A stretch of DNA of 64,000 bases from CAIKMD01 sp036501365 (GCA_036501365.1 DASYAL010000099.1:1-64000); one strand, 5' to 3'. Shown: positions 43,029 to 51,440, numbered from the stretch's first letter. Notes: a model not told the origin generated them from the letters alone. Numbers and translations are program-made.

Positions 43029-44153
43029 GTGACCAATCTCAAGCATCCGCCCTTCCGCGCCGACCAGGTGGGCAGCCTCGTGCGGCCCGCTTCCGTGGTT
43101 GCGGCGCGCGACGATTTCGATTCCGGCAAGATCGACGCCCTGCGCCTGCGCACGATCGAAGACGACGCGATCCACGCTGTCGTCGGCAAGCAGGAAGAGA
43201 TCGGCCTCCAGGTCGTGACCGATGGCGAGTTCCGCCGGGGTACCTATTCCGACAGCTTCACCACCGGCGGCATCGAGGGCATCAGCGTCGAGATGACGGA
43301 GGAGGAAGGCTGGCGCAAATCCGACACGCATGGCCATCGCACGGCGCGACGCATCCCGCGCGTCACTGGCCGCATCAAATGGCGCGCCAACGACAATGCG
43401 CGCGACTTCGCGATGTTGAAATCCGTCGCGCGCGCGATGCCCAAGATCACCCTGCCCGGCCCGGCCTATATCCATTACCGCGCCGGCCGCGAGAACATCG
43501 ATCGCGGCGTCTATCCGAGGCTCGACGAGTTCTGGGCCGATCTCGTCGCCGCCTATCACCAGGAGTTGCGCGCACTCCACGCCGCGGGCTGCCGCTATGT
43601 GCAGATCGACGAGACGTCGCTGATCAAGCTCGGCGACGAGCGGGCGCGGCAGCTTCTGAAAGACCGCGGCGACGACTGGCAGGACCTGCTGCGGGTCTAT
43701 GTCGACGTCGTCAACGCGGTGGCCGCCGGCGCCCCGGCCGATCTGCAGCTTGCGATCCATGTCTGCCGCAGCCAGGATCCGAACTGGCAGGCGGATGTCG
43801 GCTACGATCCGATCGCCGACGCGCTCTTCAACCGGCTCACCCTCGGCACCTATCTCCTCGAATACGACAATCCGCGCGCCGGGAATTTCGCGCCGCTGCG
43901 GCTGCTGCCCAAAGGCAAGGCCGCGGTCCTCGGCCTCGTCTCTTCGCGCGACCCGCGGATGGAGACGGTGGATGACCTGAAGCGCCGCATCGAGGAAGCG
44001 AGCCGCCATGCGCCGCTCGACCAGCTTGCGCTCTGTCCGCATTGCGGCTTTGCTACCAGCGTCACGCGCAGCAGTGACGCGGCCGAAGCCCTGCAATGGA
44101 AAAAGCTGCGGCTCATCGTCGAGACCGCGCGCGCGGTCTGGGGAGGGAACTGA
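43029..44153 (+). CDS. Cobalamin-independent methionine synthase (MetE C-terminal domain)-like protein
   Basis: A 374-residue TIM-barrel protein like the MetE catalytic half. Seen are RADQVGSLVRP at the start, VVTDGEFRRGTY, YVQIDETSL, IHVCRSQD (zinc His and Cys positions), and LALCPHCGFATSVTR near the end (zinc Cys). GTG start at 43029, with a second GTG at 43020 nearer to GGAGGAG; the choice is open. It lacks the N-terminal half of true MetE and sits in a transport/hydrolase operon. It may therefore transfer methyl groups from another donor or break a C-S or related bond. Relatives are often annotated 5-methyltetrahydropteroyltriglutamate-homocysteine methyltransferase without proof. Confidence 0.8.
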   Translation: MTNLKHPPFRADQVGSLVRPASVVAARDDFDSGKIDALRLRTIEDDAIHAVVGKQEEIGLQVVTDGEFRRGTYSDSFTTGGIEGISVEMTEEEGWRKSDTHGHRTARRIPRVTGRIKWRANDNARDFAMLKSVARAMPKITLPGPAYIHYRAGRENIDRGVYPRLDEFWADLVAAYHQELRALHAAGCRYVQIDETSLIKLGDERARQLLKDRGDDWQDLLRVYVDVVNAVAAGAPADLQLAIHVCRSQDPNWQADVGYDPIADALFNRLTLGTYLLEYDNPRAGNFAPLRLLPKGKAAVLGLVSSRDPRMETVDDLKRRIEEASRHAPLDQLALCPHCGFATSVTRSSDAAEALQWKKLRLIVETARAVWGGN

Positions 44154-45188
44154 ATGACGGCCTGTCGCGCGCTCGGCGCCATCCTGATCGGCGCGCTGGC
44201 GCTGTGGACGTCGCAGGCGCGCGCCGACGCGGTCGAGGATTTCTATAAAGGCCGTACCATCACGGTCTATATCGCCTCGGGACCCGGCGGCGGCTACGAC
44301 GCCTATGGCCGGCTCTTGGCGCGATACCTCGTTGCGCGAATTCCCGGCCATCCCCAGGCCGTGGCCGAGAACATGACCGGCGCCGGCGGACGGACGCTCG
44401 CCAATTATCTCTACAACAAGGCGCCGCGCGATGGCACCGCGATCGGCATATTGCAGGCGCCGATCATCATGGACCCGCTGCTTTACGGCAAGGACGCGCC
44501 GGGCGTGCTCTACGATCCGCTGAAATTCTCGTGGATCGGCAGCCTCGACCAGTTCACGCCCATCGCCGTGGTGATGAACACGCTCGGCGTTCATACGCTC
44601 GATGAAGCGAAGGGCAAGGAGATCAAATTCGGCTCGTCCGGCGGCGACGTATCGGAGCGGCTCTACGCCAACATCCTCAACACCATGCTCGGCACCGATT
44701 TCGTCGCCGTCGCCGGCTATAGCGGCTCGTCCGAGATCGCACTCGCGATGGATCGCGGCGAGATTCCGGCTTTCGTCGGCTGGTACTATGCGGGAATGAA
44801 ACGCACCAAGCCGGAATGGCTGCAGAAGGATCTCGTTACCGTGCTGGTGCAGTTCGGGATTGCGCCCGATCCCGAAATCAAGGCACCGTTCATCCTCGAT
44901 CTCCTCAAGAATTCCGACGACAAGCAGGTAGTGCGCGTCGCCATCGCCCAGCTCGCGATGGCGCGGCCCTTCACCGCGCCGCCCGGCGTGCCGCCGGAAC
45001 GCGTCGCCGCCTTGCGCACCGCTTTCGACGCCATGATCGCCGATCCGGCGTTCCGCGCCGATGCTGCCAAGCAGCAGCTCGACATCACGCCCTACAGCGG
45101 CGCGCAGATCGATGCGCTGATGAAAGACATCTATTCGACGCCGCCCGCGCTCGTCGCCCGAGTCCGGGCGGCGATGGAAGCGCACTAA
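44154..45188 (+). CDS. Bug family tripartite tricarboxylate transporter substrate-binding protein
   Basis: A 344-residue exported protein whose ATG directly abuts the previous stop. The signal peptide ends at ARA before DAVEDFYKGRTITVYIASGPGGGYD, a typical Bug opening. AENMTGAGGRTLANYLYNKAPRDGT is the ligand-loop segment, and AAPPGVPPERVAALRTAFDAM-like sequence ends the family pattern. Bug proteins bind carboxylates such as citrate, glutamate or terephthalate. No TctA or TctB membrane genes are present, so its partner is elsewhere or it acts as a sensor. Confidence 0.85.
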   Translation: MTACRALGAILIGALALWTSQARADAVEDFYKGRTITVYIASGPGGGYDAYGRLLARYLVARIPGHPQAVAENMTGAGGRTLANYLYNKAPRDGTAIGILQAPIIMDPLLYGKDAPGVLYDPLKFSWIGSLDQFTPIAVVMNTLGVHTLDEAKGKEIKFGSSGGDVSERLYANILNTMLGTDFVAVAGYSGSSEIALAMDRGEIPAFVGWYYAGMKRTKPEWLQKDLVTVLVQFGIAPDPEIKAPFILDLLKNSDDKQVVRVAIAQLAMARPFTAPPGVPPERVAALRTAFDAMIADPAFRADAAKQQLDITPYSGAQIDALMKDIYSTPPALVARVRAAMEAH

Positions 45189-45205
45189 CCTCGAGGGAGA
45201 GCAGC

Positions 45206-46045
45206 ATGCCGATCGCGAAAATCCGCGGCGCCAACATCAATTACGAGATCGTCGGCAAATCCGGCCCGTGGGTCGCGCTGGTGCCCGGCGGCCGCCGCGA
45301 CATGAGCGGCGTCAAGGGGCTGGCGCAATCGATCGCCGCCAAGGGCTATCGCGTGCTGCTGCACGACCGTCGTAACTGCGGCCTTTCCGATGTCGTCGTT
45401 GACGGCGACGATTCGGAATACGAGATTTGGGCCGACGATCTTTACGAACTCATGCGCCAGAACGACGCGCTGCCGGCGTTCATCGGCGGCTCGTCCTCGG
45501 GCTGCCGCACCTCGGTGCTGTTCGCGCTGCGCCATCCCGAGGTGACACGCGGATTGCTGCTGTGGCGCGTCACCGGTGGGCGCTTCGCCTGCGAGCGGCT
45601 CGCCAAGAACTACTATCAGCAATATATCGACGCGGCCCGCGCCGGCGGCATGAAGGCGGTATGCGAGCTCGAGCATTTCAAGGAGCGCTGCGAGGCGAAG
45701 CCCTCGAATCGCGACTACCTCATGCGCCAGGACCCGCAGCATTTCATCGCGATCATGGCGCGGTGGAAGAAGTCCTTCGACGAAAGCGTTGACCTGCCGA
45801 TCATCGGCGCAAGCAAGGCCGATCTCAACTCGATCAAGGTGCCGACCGTGGTCATCCCCGGCAACGACCGCACGCACGGCACGGCGACCGGCAAGCTAGC
45901 GGCTAGCCTCATCCCGAAAGCCGAGTTGCATCTCATCTGGGAGAAGGACGAAGACAGCGATCTCACCCCCGCCGAGGATTGGGACCCGAAGAACGACGAG
46001 ATGGCCGGTTACTTCGTCGGCATGATGAAGCGCGCGGTCGCCTGA
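45206..46045 (+). CDS. Alpha/beta hydrolase
   Basis: A 279-residue alpha/beta hydrolase. LVPGGRRDMSG forms the oxyanion region, LHDRRNCGLSD the strand after it, and GGSSSGC the nucleophile elbow (Ser in GSSSG). The C-terminal domain has VIPGNDRTHG, where the acid and perhaps the His reside. The segment where the catalytic His is usually found late in the fold reads LIWEKDEDSDLTP and has no His, so catalysis may depend on the THG His or be altered. Its stop overlaps the next ATG by one base. Confidence 0.78.
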   Translation: MPIAKIRGANINYEIVGKSGPWVALVPGGRRDMSGVKGLAQSIAAKGYRVLLHDRRNCGLSDVVVDGDDSEYEIWADDLYELMRQNDALPAFIGGSSSGCRTSVLFALRHPEVTRGLLLWRVTGGRFACERLAKNYYQQYIDAARAGGMKAVCELEHFKERCEAKPSNRDYLMRQDPQHFIAIMARWKKSFDESVDLPIIGASKADLNSIKVPTVVIPGNDRTHGTATGKLAASLIPKAELHLIWEKDEDSDLTPAEDWDPKNDEMAGYFVGMMKRAVA

Positions 46046-47001
46046 TGCGCCGCGCACGACACGCGGCCCTGGCGCTGTTCCTCGTCCTGCTGCTACTCGG
46101 CCCGGCGCGGGCCGAGGACAAGCTGCGCGTCGGCAAGGCGATCCAGAATTCCTTCACCTTCGGCATGCTCGATGTCGGCATCGGCAGCGGCGTCTACAAG
46201 GCGAACGGGCTCGCGATCGCGCCGGTGACTTTCTCGGGCGCGGCGCGGGTGCAGCAGGCGCTGACCTCGAACGACATCGATATCGGGCTCAGCACCGGCC
46301 AGGACATGGGGTTCATCCTCAAGGGACTGCCGGCGATGACGGTCGGGGCGATCTCGAACAAGCCGACCGAGACCGACATGCTGGTGCGCGCCGACAGCCC
46401 CATCAAGGCCCTCGCCGATCTCAAAGGGAAGAAGGTCGCGGTCTCGAACATCCGCGGCTATCCGTCATGGCTAACCATCGAGCTGTCGCGCCATGAAGGC
46501 TGGGGAAACGACGGGATGATCTTGGTCGCCACCGGCTCGCAACCCGCTTCGATCGCGGCGCTCAAGACCGGCCAGGTCGATGCCTGGGCCGGCGATATCG
46601 GTACTTCGCTACAGATGGCGCAAGAGAAGGAGGGGCGCATCCTCGTCAATTTCGGCGATGTCGTGCCGCCGTTCATGAACACGGCGGTCTATGCGACCAA
46701 TATTCTCATCGCCCAACATCCCGATCTGCTGCGCCGCTTTCTCAAGGCTTGGTTCGAGAATATCGCCTGGGCGCGCGCCCATCGCCCGGAGACGGTCGCC
46801 CTGCTATTGCCAATCCTCAATCTCAAGCCCGAGATCGTCGGCGAGATCTATGACCGCCTGATGCCGACCGAATCGCCCGATGGCCGATTCGACCCGGTTG
46901 CCATGAAGACCATGCCGCGCGCCATCGTCGAACTGGGCATTCTCGATACGGAACCGGACGTCACCAAGCTCTATACCGAGGCATTCCTACCCAGATCCTA
47001 G
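46045..47001 (+). CDS. ABC transporter substrate-binding protein, NitT/TauT family
   Basis: A 318-residue exported protein. The signal peptide ends ARA before EDKLRVGKAIQNSFTFGMLDVGIGSG. Family segments are IDIGLSTGQDMGFIL, LADLKGKKVAVSNIRGYPSW and DAWAGDIGTS. It is translationally coupled (TGATG) to the hydrolase and ends the four-gene run beginning at 43029. It is a different subgroup from the SBP at 1032. No cognate permease or ATPase follows. Two unrelated binding proteins (Bug and NitT) flank one hydrolase, which suggests that they sense or capture the same compound class. Confidence 0.82.
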   Translation: MRRARHAALALFLVLLLLGPARAEDKLRVGKAIQNSFTFGMLDVGIGSGVYKANGLAIAPVTFSGAARVQQALTSNDIDIGLSTGQDMGFILKGLPAMTVGAISNKPTETDMLVRADSPIKALADLKGKKVAVSNIRGYPSWLTIELSRHEGWGNDGMILVATGSQPASIAALKTGQVDAWAGDIGTSLQMAQEKEGRILVNFGDVVPPFMNTAVYATNILIAQHPDLLRRFLKAWFENIAWARAHRPETVALLLPILNLKPEIVGEIYDRLMPTESPDGRFDPVAMKTMPRAIVELGILDTEPDVTKLYTEAFLPRS

Positions 47002-47015
47002 GCTCGGCGGCGATT

Positions 47016-47042
47016 CGCGGCAGTTTTCGCAGTTTTGCCGCG
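47016..47042 (+). terminator. Hairpin after the MetE-like/Bug/hydrolase/NitT operon
   Basis: CGCGGCA (47016-47022) and TGCCGCG (47036-47042) can pair across a T-rich 13-base loop, 15 bases after the stop. No T tract follows the stem on the plus strand, so function is uncertain. Confidence 0.35.
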
Positions 47043-47099
47043 CTTGATCACGGTCTAGTCTAGCCTCGCTTCCGGCCGGGAAACGTGGGATGATCGGGC

Positions 47100-47321
47100 A
47101 TGGATGTCGATCATGTTCGCCGTGAGATCGAACTCCAGCGCGAACGCGAAGAGGACAATCGTCGTTTCACCAGCAGCCTTGCTGGGCTGGCGGTGGCGCT
47201 GTTCCTGATCTGGATCGGCCTTTACGTCGTCGAGCAGCTCGCTGCCCAATCGAAGCTCGAGGATTGCGTGCTGCAGGGCCGCGTCGATTGCGTGCGCGTC
47301 GACCTGACCCAGGATCGCTAA
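47100..47321 (+). CDS. Small hypothetical membrane protein
   Basis: A 73-residue protein I do not recognise. A charged N-terminus (VRREIELQREREEDNRRF) is followed by a single hydrophobic helix at about residues 27-46 (SLAGLAVALFLIWIGLYVV) and a short tail with two cysteines, DCVLQGRVDCV. The ATG has only a weak GGG site. It stands between a hairpin and the convergent dctP gene. Composition and codon use look coding; the cysteine pair could be exposed to the periplasm. Confidence 0.55.
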   Translation: MDVDHVRREIELQREREEDNRRFTSSLAGLAVALFLIWIGLYVVEQLAAQSKLEDCVLQGRVDCVRVDLTQDR

Positions 47322-47351
47322 TTCAAAGTTATTCTGCGCCTTTTTGAATCG

Positions 47352-48359
47352 TCACTTTCCTGCCGCGACATCGGCCAGCAGCTGCCGGTACTGCGCCAGG
47401 ATCTTGTCAATGCCGGGCCGGCTCTGCGACCACTCGGCAATCGCGCCGTCGAGCTTCTTCGCCCATTCCGCCTTGGTTGCGGGATCGAGCGTCACCACGG
47501 TCTGCTTCGGGTCCTGCTTGGCGAGCTCGCGGTTCTTGTTGTTGTCGTCATCCCACGACTTGCCAAAAGCGCGGCTCACCGCTTCGCCGGAATTCTCATC
47601 GATCGCCTTCTTCGCCTCCGGTGACAGGCCGTCATAGACCGTCTTCTTCATGAAGACCATCGCGGCGGCGGTGCCCATCGACTGATCGATGTGGTAATGC
47701 GTGACTTCGCCGATCCTGAACGAGAAGTACACGTTCCAGGAAAGGATCGTGCCATCGGCAGTGCCACGGCTGATCGCCTCATAGGCTTCGGGCGACGACA
47801 GCGTGATCGGCTGCGCGCCCATATATTTCGCGGTGAGCGCCGTCATCTGTGTCGGTGCAACCAGCCGCTGGCCGGTCAGGTCCTTGAGCGATTTCGGCGC
47901 CGCGCGCAGATGAACCAGCGACTGCGGCAGTGCGAGCACGAAGAGCGGCTTCGCCTGATCGTATTCGGCATTGAGCGCGCCGCTCTTGTAGAGGCGCCAC
48001 AACGCGGCGGAACCCTCCTCCGCGTTGGGCGCCGTGTTCGGTAATGCGGCGACTTCGGAATACGGGAACTTGCCCTGGACATAGTTGTAGAGAACGAAGC
48101 CGATCTGGACGACGTCGCTCATCACCCGGTCATACATGTTGGCGATGTTCGCGATCGACATGCCGCCGCGCAGGTCGATCGTCAGAGCGCCGTGCGAATC
48201 GTCGGTGACCTTCTTCGCCCAAGGCACGAAGAAACTGTCGTAAGAGAATGTCCCGGGATTCTGCCCGGGCACGAAGCGCAGCACTGTCGGATCGGCTGAT
48301 GCAGTCTGAGCTGCCGCAAGCAGCGCGGCCGCGGCGGCAGCGATCGCCAATGTCCTCAT
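47352..48359 (-). CDS. TRAP transporter substrate-binding protein, DctP family
   Basis: A 335-residue exported protein. The ATG at 48359 follows GGGGGAAGGAA; the signal peptide ends ASA before DPTVLRFVPGQNPGTFS. The DctP segments are FVPWAKKVTDDSHG, LTGQRLVAPTQMTALTAKYMGA and GTILSWNVYFSFRIGEVTHYHID. It resembles the DctP protein at 12873 in length and in the WN/FxF region before THYH. There is no DctQ/DctM. The VOC gene is upstream on the same strand, with a hairpin between them. Confidence 0.84.
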   Translation of the reverse strand: MRTLAIAAAAAALLAAAQTASADPTVLRFVPGQNPGTFSYDSFFVPWAKKVTDDSHGALTIDLRGGMSIANIANMYDRVMSDVVQIGFVLYNYVQGKFPYSEVAALPNTAPNAEEGSAALWRLYKSGALNAEYDQAKPLFVLALPQSLVHLRAAPKSLKDLTGQRLVAPTQMTALTAKYMGAQPITLSSPEAYEAISRGTADGTILSWNVYFSFRIGEVTHYHIDQSMGTAAAMVFMKKTVYDGLSPEAKKAIDENSGEAVSRAFGKSWDDDNNKNRELAKQDPKQTVVTLDPATKAEWAKKLDGAIAEWSQSRPGIDKILAQYRQLLADVAAGK

Positions 48360-48393
48360 TTCCTTCCCCCGTTCGTTTGGTCTTATGCCACGC

Positions 48394-48413
48394 GCGGCGG
48401 CAAGCGCCGCCGT
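48394..48413 (-). other. GC-rich intergenic hairpin between the VOC and dctP genes
   Basis: CGGCGGC and GCCGCCG pair across a four-base loop between the VOC stop (48424) and the dctP start (48359). It may end the VOC transcript or stabilise processed mRNA. No T tract is seen. Confidence 0.4.
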
Positions 48414-48423
48414 GGAACGCGTT

Positions 48424-49302
48424 CTAGGCCCAGCCCAGCGTATGCGCCATGGCGTCATGGCCGGGATGGTAATCGGTGTTGGTCTGCGCTGGATTGCGAT
48501 TGATCAGCGGCCGACCATAGAGCGGGTGGCGCATGCTGCGCACCTCGTGCTCGACCGTGAACAGCACCTTGCGCGTGTCAAGGTCGACAATGTCGGTGAA
48601 GCGATATTCGTGCTCGAGCGTATCGACGCTCAAGAGCCCGAGCGCGCCGAGCTTCTTATAGGGGCCGGCGAAATCGGCGATGTAAACCTGGATGTGGTGC
48701 TGGTCGTAGGGCGGCAGCGGCTGGTCAGTCTCAAGGAAGATTAGATGTTGCTTTGAGCCAACCTGCACCCAGGCCTTGCGGCCTTCGCCGTCCTCGCCGG
48801 TCGCCGCTTCCGTGTCCAGCACCTCGCGATAGAAGCGCGCGATGCCTTCGGTGGTGCCTTGGGGTACGTCGAATTTCACGTAGGGCAGGCCGAGAGTAAG
48901 CGGGCCGAAGAGCTTCTCGTCGGGCTCGTGCAGGCGGAAGCGGTTGCCCCAGGGGCAGGTCGCCTCGACATAGTCGTTCTTCTCGGCAAAGCTGAATTTC
49001 GTGCCGTGAAGTTCTCCCTTTACCTTGGCAAGGCGGTCGAGCAGCGCCTCGCGATCCGGCATCACCAGCCCGGCGACGCCGCGCAGCACGTCTGGCCCGC
49101 CGGTCGGCAGGTGGAACTGGCTGGCGCCCATGTTGATCCACATGTTGTTGGTGCTGACCATGATGAACGGATCGCGCGTGTAGCCGAGGCCGGCGACGTA
49201 GAACAATGTCGAGAGCCGCTGATCGGGAATGCGGACATTGACATGCTCGAGCTTCACGATATTGCCGAGATCCTCGGCGGCGCGGTCGAAGCGGGGTTCC
49301 AT
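48424..49302 (-). CDS. Two-domain VOC superfamily protein (glyoxalase/dioxygenase-like)
   Basis: A 292-residue protein. The ATG at 49302 has GGAGG five bases upstream. Domain one starts LEHVNVRIPDQRLSTLFYVAGLGYTRDP with the first His and has NNMWINMGASQFHLP. Domain two includes KFDVPQGTTEGIARFYREVLDTEA and HHIQVYIADF. The closing DIVDLDTRKVLFTVEHEVRS may give the Glu ligand. Metal ligands are spread differently from the extradiol enzyme at 21524, so a ring-cleavage role is not shown. It probably shares a transcript with the DctP protein downstream. Confidence 0.78.
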   Translation of the reverse strand: MEPRFDRAAEDLGNIVKLEHVNVRIPDQRLSTLFYVAGLGYTRDPFIMVSTNNMWINMGASQFHLPTGGPDVLRGVAGLVMPDREALLDRLAKVKGELHGTKFSFAEKNDYVEATCPWGNRFRLHEPDEKLFGPLTLGLPYVKFDVPQGTTEGIARFYREVLDTEAATGEDGEGRKAWVQVGSKQHLIFLETDQPLPPYDQHHIQVYIADFAGPYKKLGALGLLSVDTLEHEYRFTDIVDLDTRKVLFTVEHEVRSMRHPLYGRPLINRNPAQTNTDYHPGHDAMAHTLGWA

Positions 49303-49403
49303 GGCGACCTCCAGCGGTTTTGCCGGCATCCTGAGCCGGAGCCTTCCGCCCGTCAATCGCGGCCGCGCTGTCCGCCGCGGCGAGGGCGCGCTATATAAGG
49401 CCT

Positions 49404-49598
49404 ATGGAATTCGTGCTTCCCATCCTCGTCGTGATCGCGATGCTGGCGACGCTCGGCGTCTTGCTGTTCGGCGTCATCAATATGGCGAAAGGCAACAATC
49501 CGCAGCGCTCGAATAAGCTGATGCAGCTGCGCGTCTGGATGCAAGGCATCGCGCTGCTGCTCTTCGTTATCTTCATGTTGCTCTATCACCGCCACTGA
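49404..49598 (+). CDS. HIG1-domain-like twin-transmembrane protein
   Basis: A 64-residue protein with two hydrophobic helices (about 3-25 and 44-60) joined by a short basic loop, NMAKGNNPQRSNKLMQLRVWMQG. This is the twin-helix pattern of alphaproteobacterial HIG1-type proteins, relatives of which associate with cytochrome oxidase. It is eight bases upstream of the adenosyltransferase gene, a gene pair often seen in Rhizobiales. TATATAAG lies just before the ATG and could be the -10 box of a short-leader promoter. Confidence 0.78.
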   Translation: MEFVLPILVVIAMLATLGVLLFGVINMAKGNNPQRSNKLMQLRVWMQGIALLLFVIFMLLYHRH

Positions 49599-49605
49599 GG
49601 CCGCG

Positions 49606-50166
49606 ATGGTCCGACTCACCCGCATCTACACGAAGGGCGGCGACAAGGGTGAGACCTCGCTCGGCGACGGCAGCCGCATCAAGAAGCATGCGCTGCGCGT
49701 CGAGGCCTTCGGCACGGTCGACGAGGCGAACGCCGCGATCGGCCTGGCGCGGCTTCATGCCGAGGGCGATGCGCTCGCGATGCTGGCGCGTATCCAGCAC
49801 GATCTTTTCGATCTCGGCGCCGATCTCTGCACCCCCGAAGGCGGCGCACGCAGCGCGGGCGCGCTGCGCATCCTCGCCAGCCAGACCGAGCGGCTGGAGC
49901 GCGAGATCGACGCGATGAACGCCAACCTCGCGCCGCTCGACAGCTTCATCCTGCCGGGCGGCACGGCGCTGGCGGCGCAGCTACACCTCGCGCGGACCAT
50001 CACCCGCCGCGCCGAGCGGCTGGTGACCGCCCTCGCCGCGGCCGAGACCATCAACCCGGAGGCGGTCAAATATCTCAACCGGCTGTCGGACCACCTCTTC
50101 GTCCTGAGCCGGGTCGCCAACGGCGCCGCCGGCGACATTCTCTGGCGGCCGGGAGCTAACCGCTAA
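49606..50166 (+). CDS. Cob(I)yrinic acid a,c-diamide adenosyltransferase, PduO type
   Basis: A 186-residue helical-bundle ATP:cob(I)alamin adenosyltransferase. The N-terminal IYTKGGDKGETSLGDGSRIKK is the ATP-binding motif, followed by VEAFGTVDEANAAIG. The C-terminal part has ARTITRRAERLV and YLNRLSDHLFVLSR, both diagnostic. It makes adenosylcobalamin for B12-dependent mutases. It follows the HIG1-like gene and ends before a bidirectional hairpin. The etfBA genes lie 1.4 kb further along. Confidence 0.92.
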   Translation: MVRLTRIYTKGGDKGETSLGDGSRIKKHALRVEAFGTVDEANAAIGLARLHAEGDALAMLARIQHDLFDLGADLCTPEGGARSAGALRILASQTERLEREIDAMNANLAPLDSFILPGGTALAAQLHLARTITRRAERLVTALAAAETINPEAVKYLNRLSDHLFVLSRVANGAAGDILWRPGANR

Positions 50167-50187
50167 GGTCCCGCATAAAAGTGAAGG

Positions 50188-50205
50188 GCCGGCGCGAGCG
50201 CCGGC
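50188..50205. terminator. Strong hairpin between the adenosyltransferase and the VOC pseudogene
   Basis: GCCGGCGC, GA, GCGCCGGC is a perfect eight-base GC stem in the 65-base gap between convergent genes, followed by ACTTGTTCT on the plus strand. A good bidirectional terminator candidate. Confidence 0.6.
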
Positions 50206-50231
50206 ACTTGTTCTCCGTGGCCGACCCCGCG

Positions 50232-50748
50232 CTAGGCCGCGGCGACAGACGCGCGCTCGACCGGACCGGTTTCAAGCGCGCCAGGCTCGAGCCCGTAGGC
50301 CGGAATCGCATCGAGAGTGGCGAACTGCATATAGCGGCGATATTCGCCGATCATCGCTTCCGGCACGCATTCGACCAGCGTACGATTCTCGATCCAAAGC
50401 CGATAAAGATGCAGGCAGACGGCCGGGCAGTCCGGCGACGCTGGCATCGCAGTGCCAGCCTTCGCGCGTGCCGATGCGCTCGATCTCGGCCGCCGCGAGC
50501 GGCACCGAGAGGAGCAGGTGAAAGGGATGGTAAGCGGCAGTCTGACCGGCTTGAACGAAGCCGCTCTCCGGCTCGAGTTGCACGCCGGCCGGATAGATTT
50601 CGATCATCGTCCCATCCGCATCGCCGCTCACCACCTGGAAAGCACCTTCGAGCAACGGAAATCGATACGCGCGGCCGCCGAGCAGTTCGGCGAGCACGGT
50701 CGCGACGCGCCGGGGATCGCGCGCGGGCAGAGAAGCATGGTGGATCAT
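50232..50748 (-). pseudogene. VOC family protein gene with a frameshift
   Basis: The first frame starts at the ATG at 50748 and reads HHASLPARDPRRVATVLAELLGG, EIYPAGVQL and FHLLLSVPLAAAEIERI, a typical VOC protein, up to EGWHCDA. Near 50415-50445 the homologous frame changes. The C-terminus continues in another frame with CLHLYRLWIENRTLVECVPEAM and ends at 50232. A single-base indel explains it. The intact protein would be about 170 residues. Its start lies four bases inside the TetR gene, so they form one operon and the TetR protein may have regulated it. A sequencing indel cannot be excluded. Confidence 0.78.
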
Positions 50749-51416
50749 TTATCGGTTCCTTTCATGCGAGACATTGTCTTGCGCGGGGCTCCGGAATTGG
50801 CGCGCGCGAGGCCGCTCGCATCGCGGTGCAGGGCTGCCGTCAAGGTGGCGATCGCCCAGCTTGCAATCTGCTCGGCGTCTTCCTCGGGGCAGCCAGTAAT
50901 GTCGACAAGCCACCGCCACATGTTGGGCGTAGAGAATGCATGGATTGCGATCGCGCCGCGCGCCGTCTGCGTCGCTGTCAGTTCCGGCAGCGCCGCCCTG
51001 ATCGCCTGCGCCCAAGCCTCCTGCTTCGCCTGCCAATCAGTGGCGCGCAGACGATCCCAAGCCGGCGTGTCCATAAGGTTGCGCAGGAGACGGCCTTGGC
51101 GCACGTAATACGGAAACATGCGCTTCGGCACCGAGGCGAGATCGGCAAACGCCGGCAGGCCGAGGTCGGTGCCGATCTGCGGCTTCAGCCAGAAGAAAAA
51201 TGCCTGATGCAGCGCGTCCATCGTCGGGAAATACGCGTAAACCGTCGGCGCCGAGATGTCGGCGAGTTCGGCAATCTGGCGCAGCGTGAGATCCTCGAGA
51301 TTGTTGGTTTCTAGGAATTCCTTCGCCGCCATCATGATGCGTTCGCGCGTTTGCGCTGATTGCGCGTCGCGCAGGCTGCTGTTGTAGCGGCGAGTGGGCT
51401 TTTCCTTGACCTCCAT
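50745..51416 (-). CDS. TetR/AcrR family transcriptional regulator
   Basis: A 223-residue regulator. The DNA-binding helix-turn-helix is in residues 22-70: RERIMMAAKEFL, then LTLRQIAELADISAPTVYAYFPTMDAL. The rest is a helical ligand domain. No ribosome site precedes the ATG; -10 and -35 boxes lie immediately upstream, so the message may be leaderless. An inverted repeat over the -10 box is the probable autoregulatory operator. It overlaps the broken VOC gene by four bases and diverges from etfB 195 bases away, so it could also control etfBA. Confidence 0.88.
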   Translation of the reverse strand: MEVKEKPTRRYNSSLRDAQSAQTRERIMMAAKEFLETNNLEDLTLRQIAELADISAPTVYAYFPTMDALHQAFFFWLKPQIGTDLGLPAFADLASVPKRMFPYYVRQGRLLRNLMDTPAWDRLRATDWQAKQEAWAQAIRAALPELTATQTARGAIAIHAFSTPNMWRWLVDITGCPEEDAEQIASWAIATLTAALHRDASGLARANSGAPRKTMSRMKGTDK

Positions 51417-51422
51417 ATATTC

Positions 51423-51440
51423 AATTTACACATATAAATT
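51423..51440. promoter_or_regulatory. Inverted repeat AATTTA-N6-TAAATT, candidate TetR operator
   Basis: Perfect six-base arms with a six-base spacer, seven bases upstream of the tetR ATG and overlying its -10 box. The placement fits autorepression. It sits in a short AT-rich island. Confidence 0.5.

Noticed and set aside
41042..43189. A 715-codon open frame on the minus strand opposite the M1 peptidase
   Set aside because: It is Arg/Asp/Glu/Val-rich with no recognisable motif and mirrors the codon pattern of the real peptidase, which has a signal peptide and a full HExxH-x18-E site.
42984..45185. A 733-codon minus-strand open frame opposite the MetE-like and Bug genes
   Set aside because: It spans two well-supported plus-strand genes, including their junction, and has shadow-like composition without motifs.
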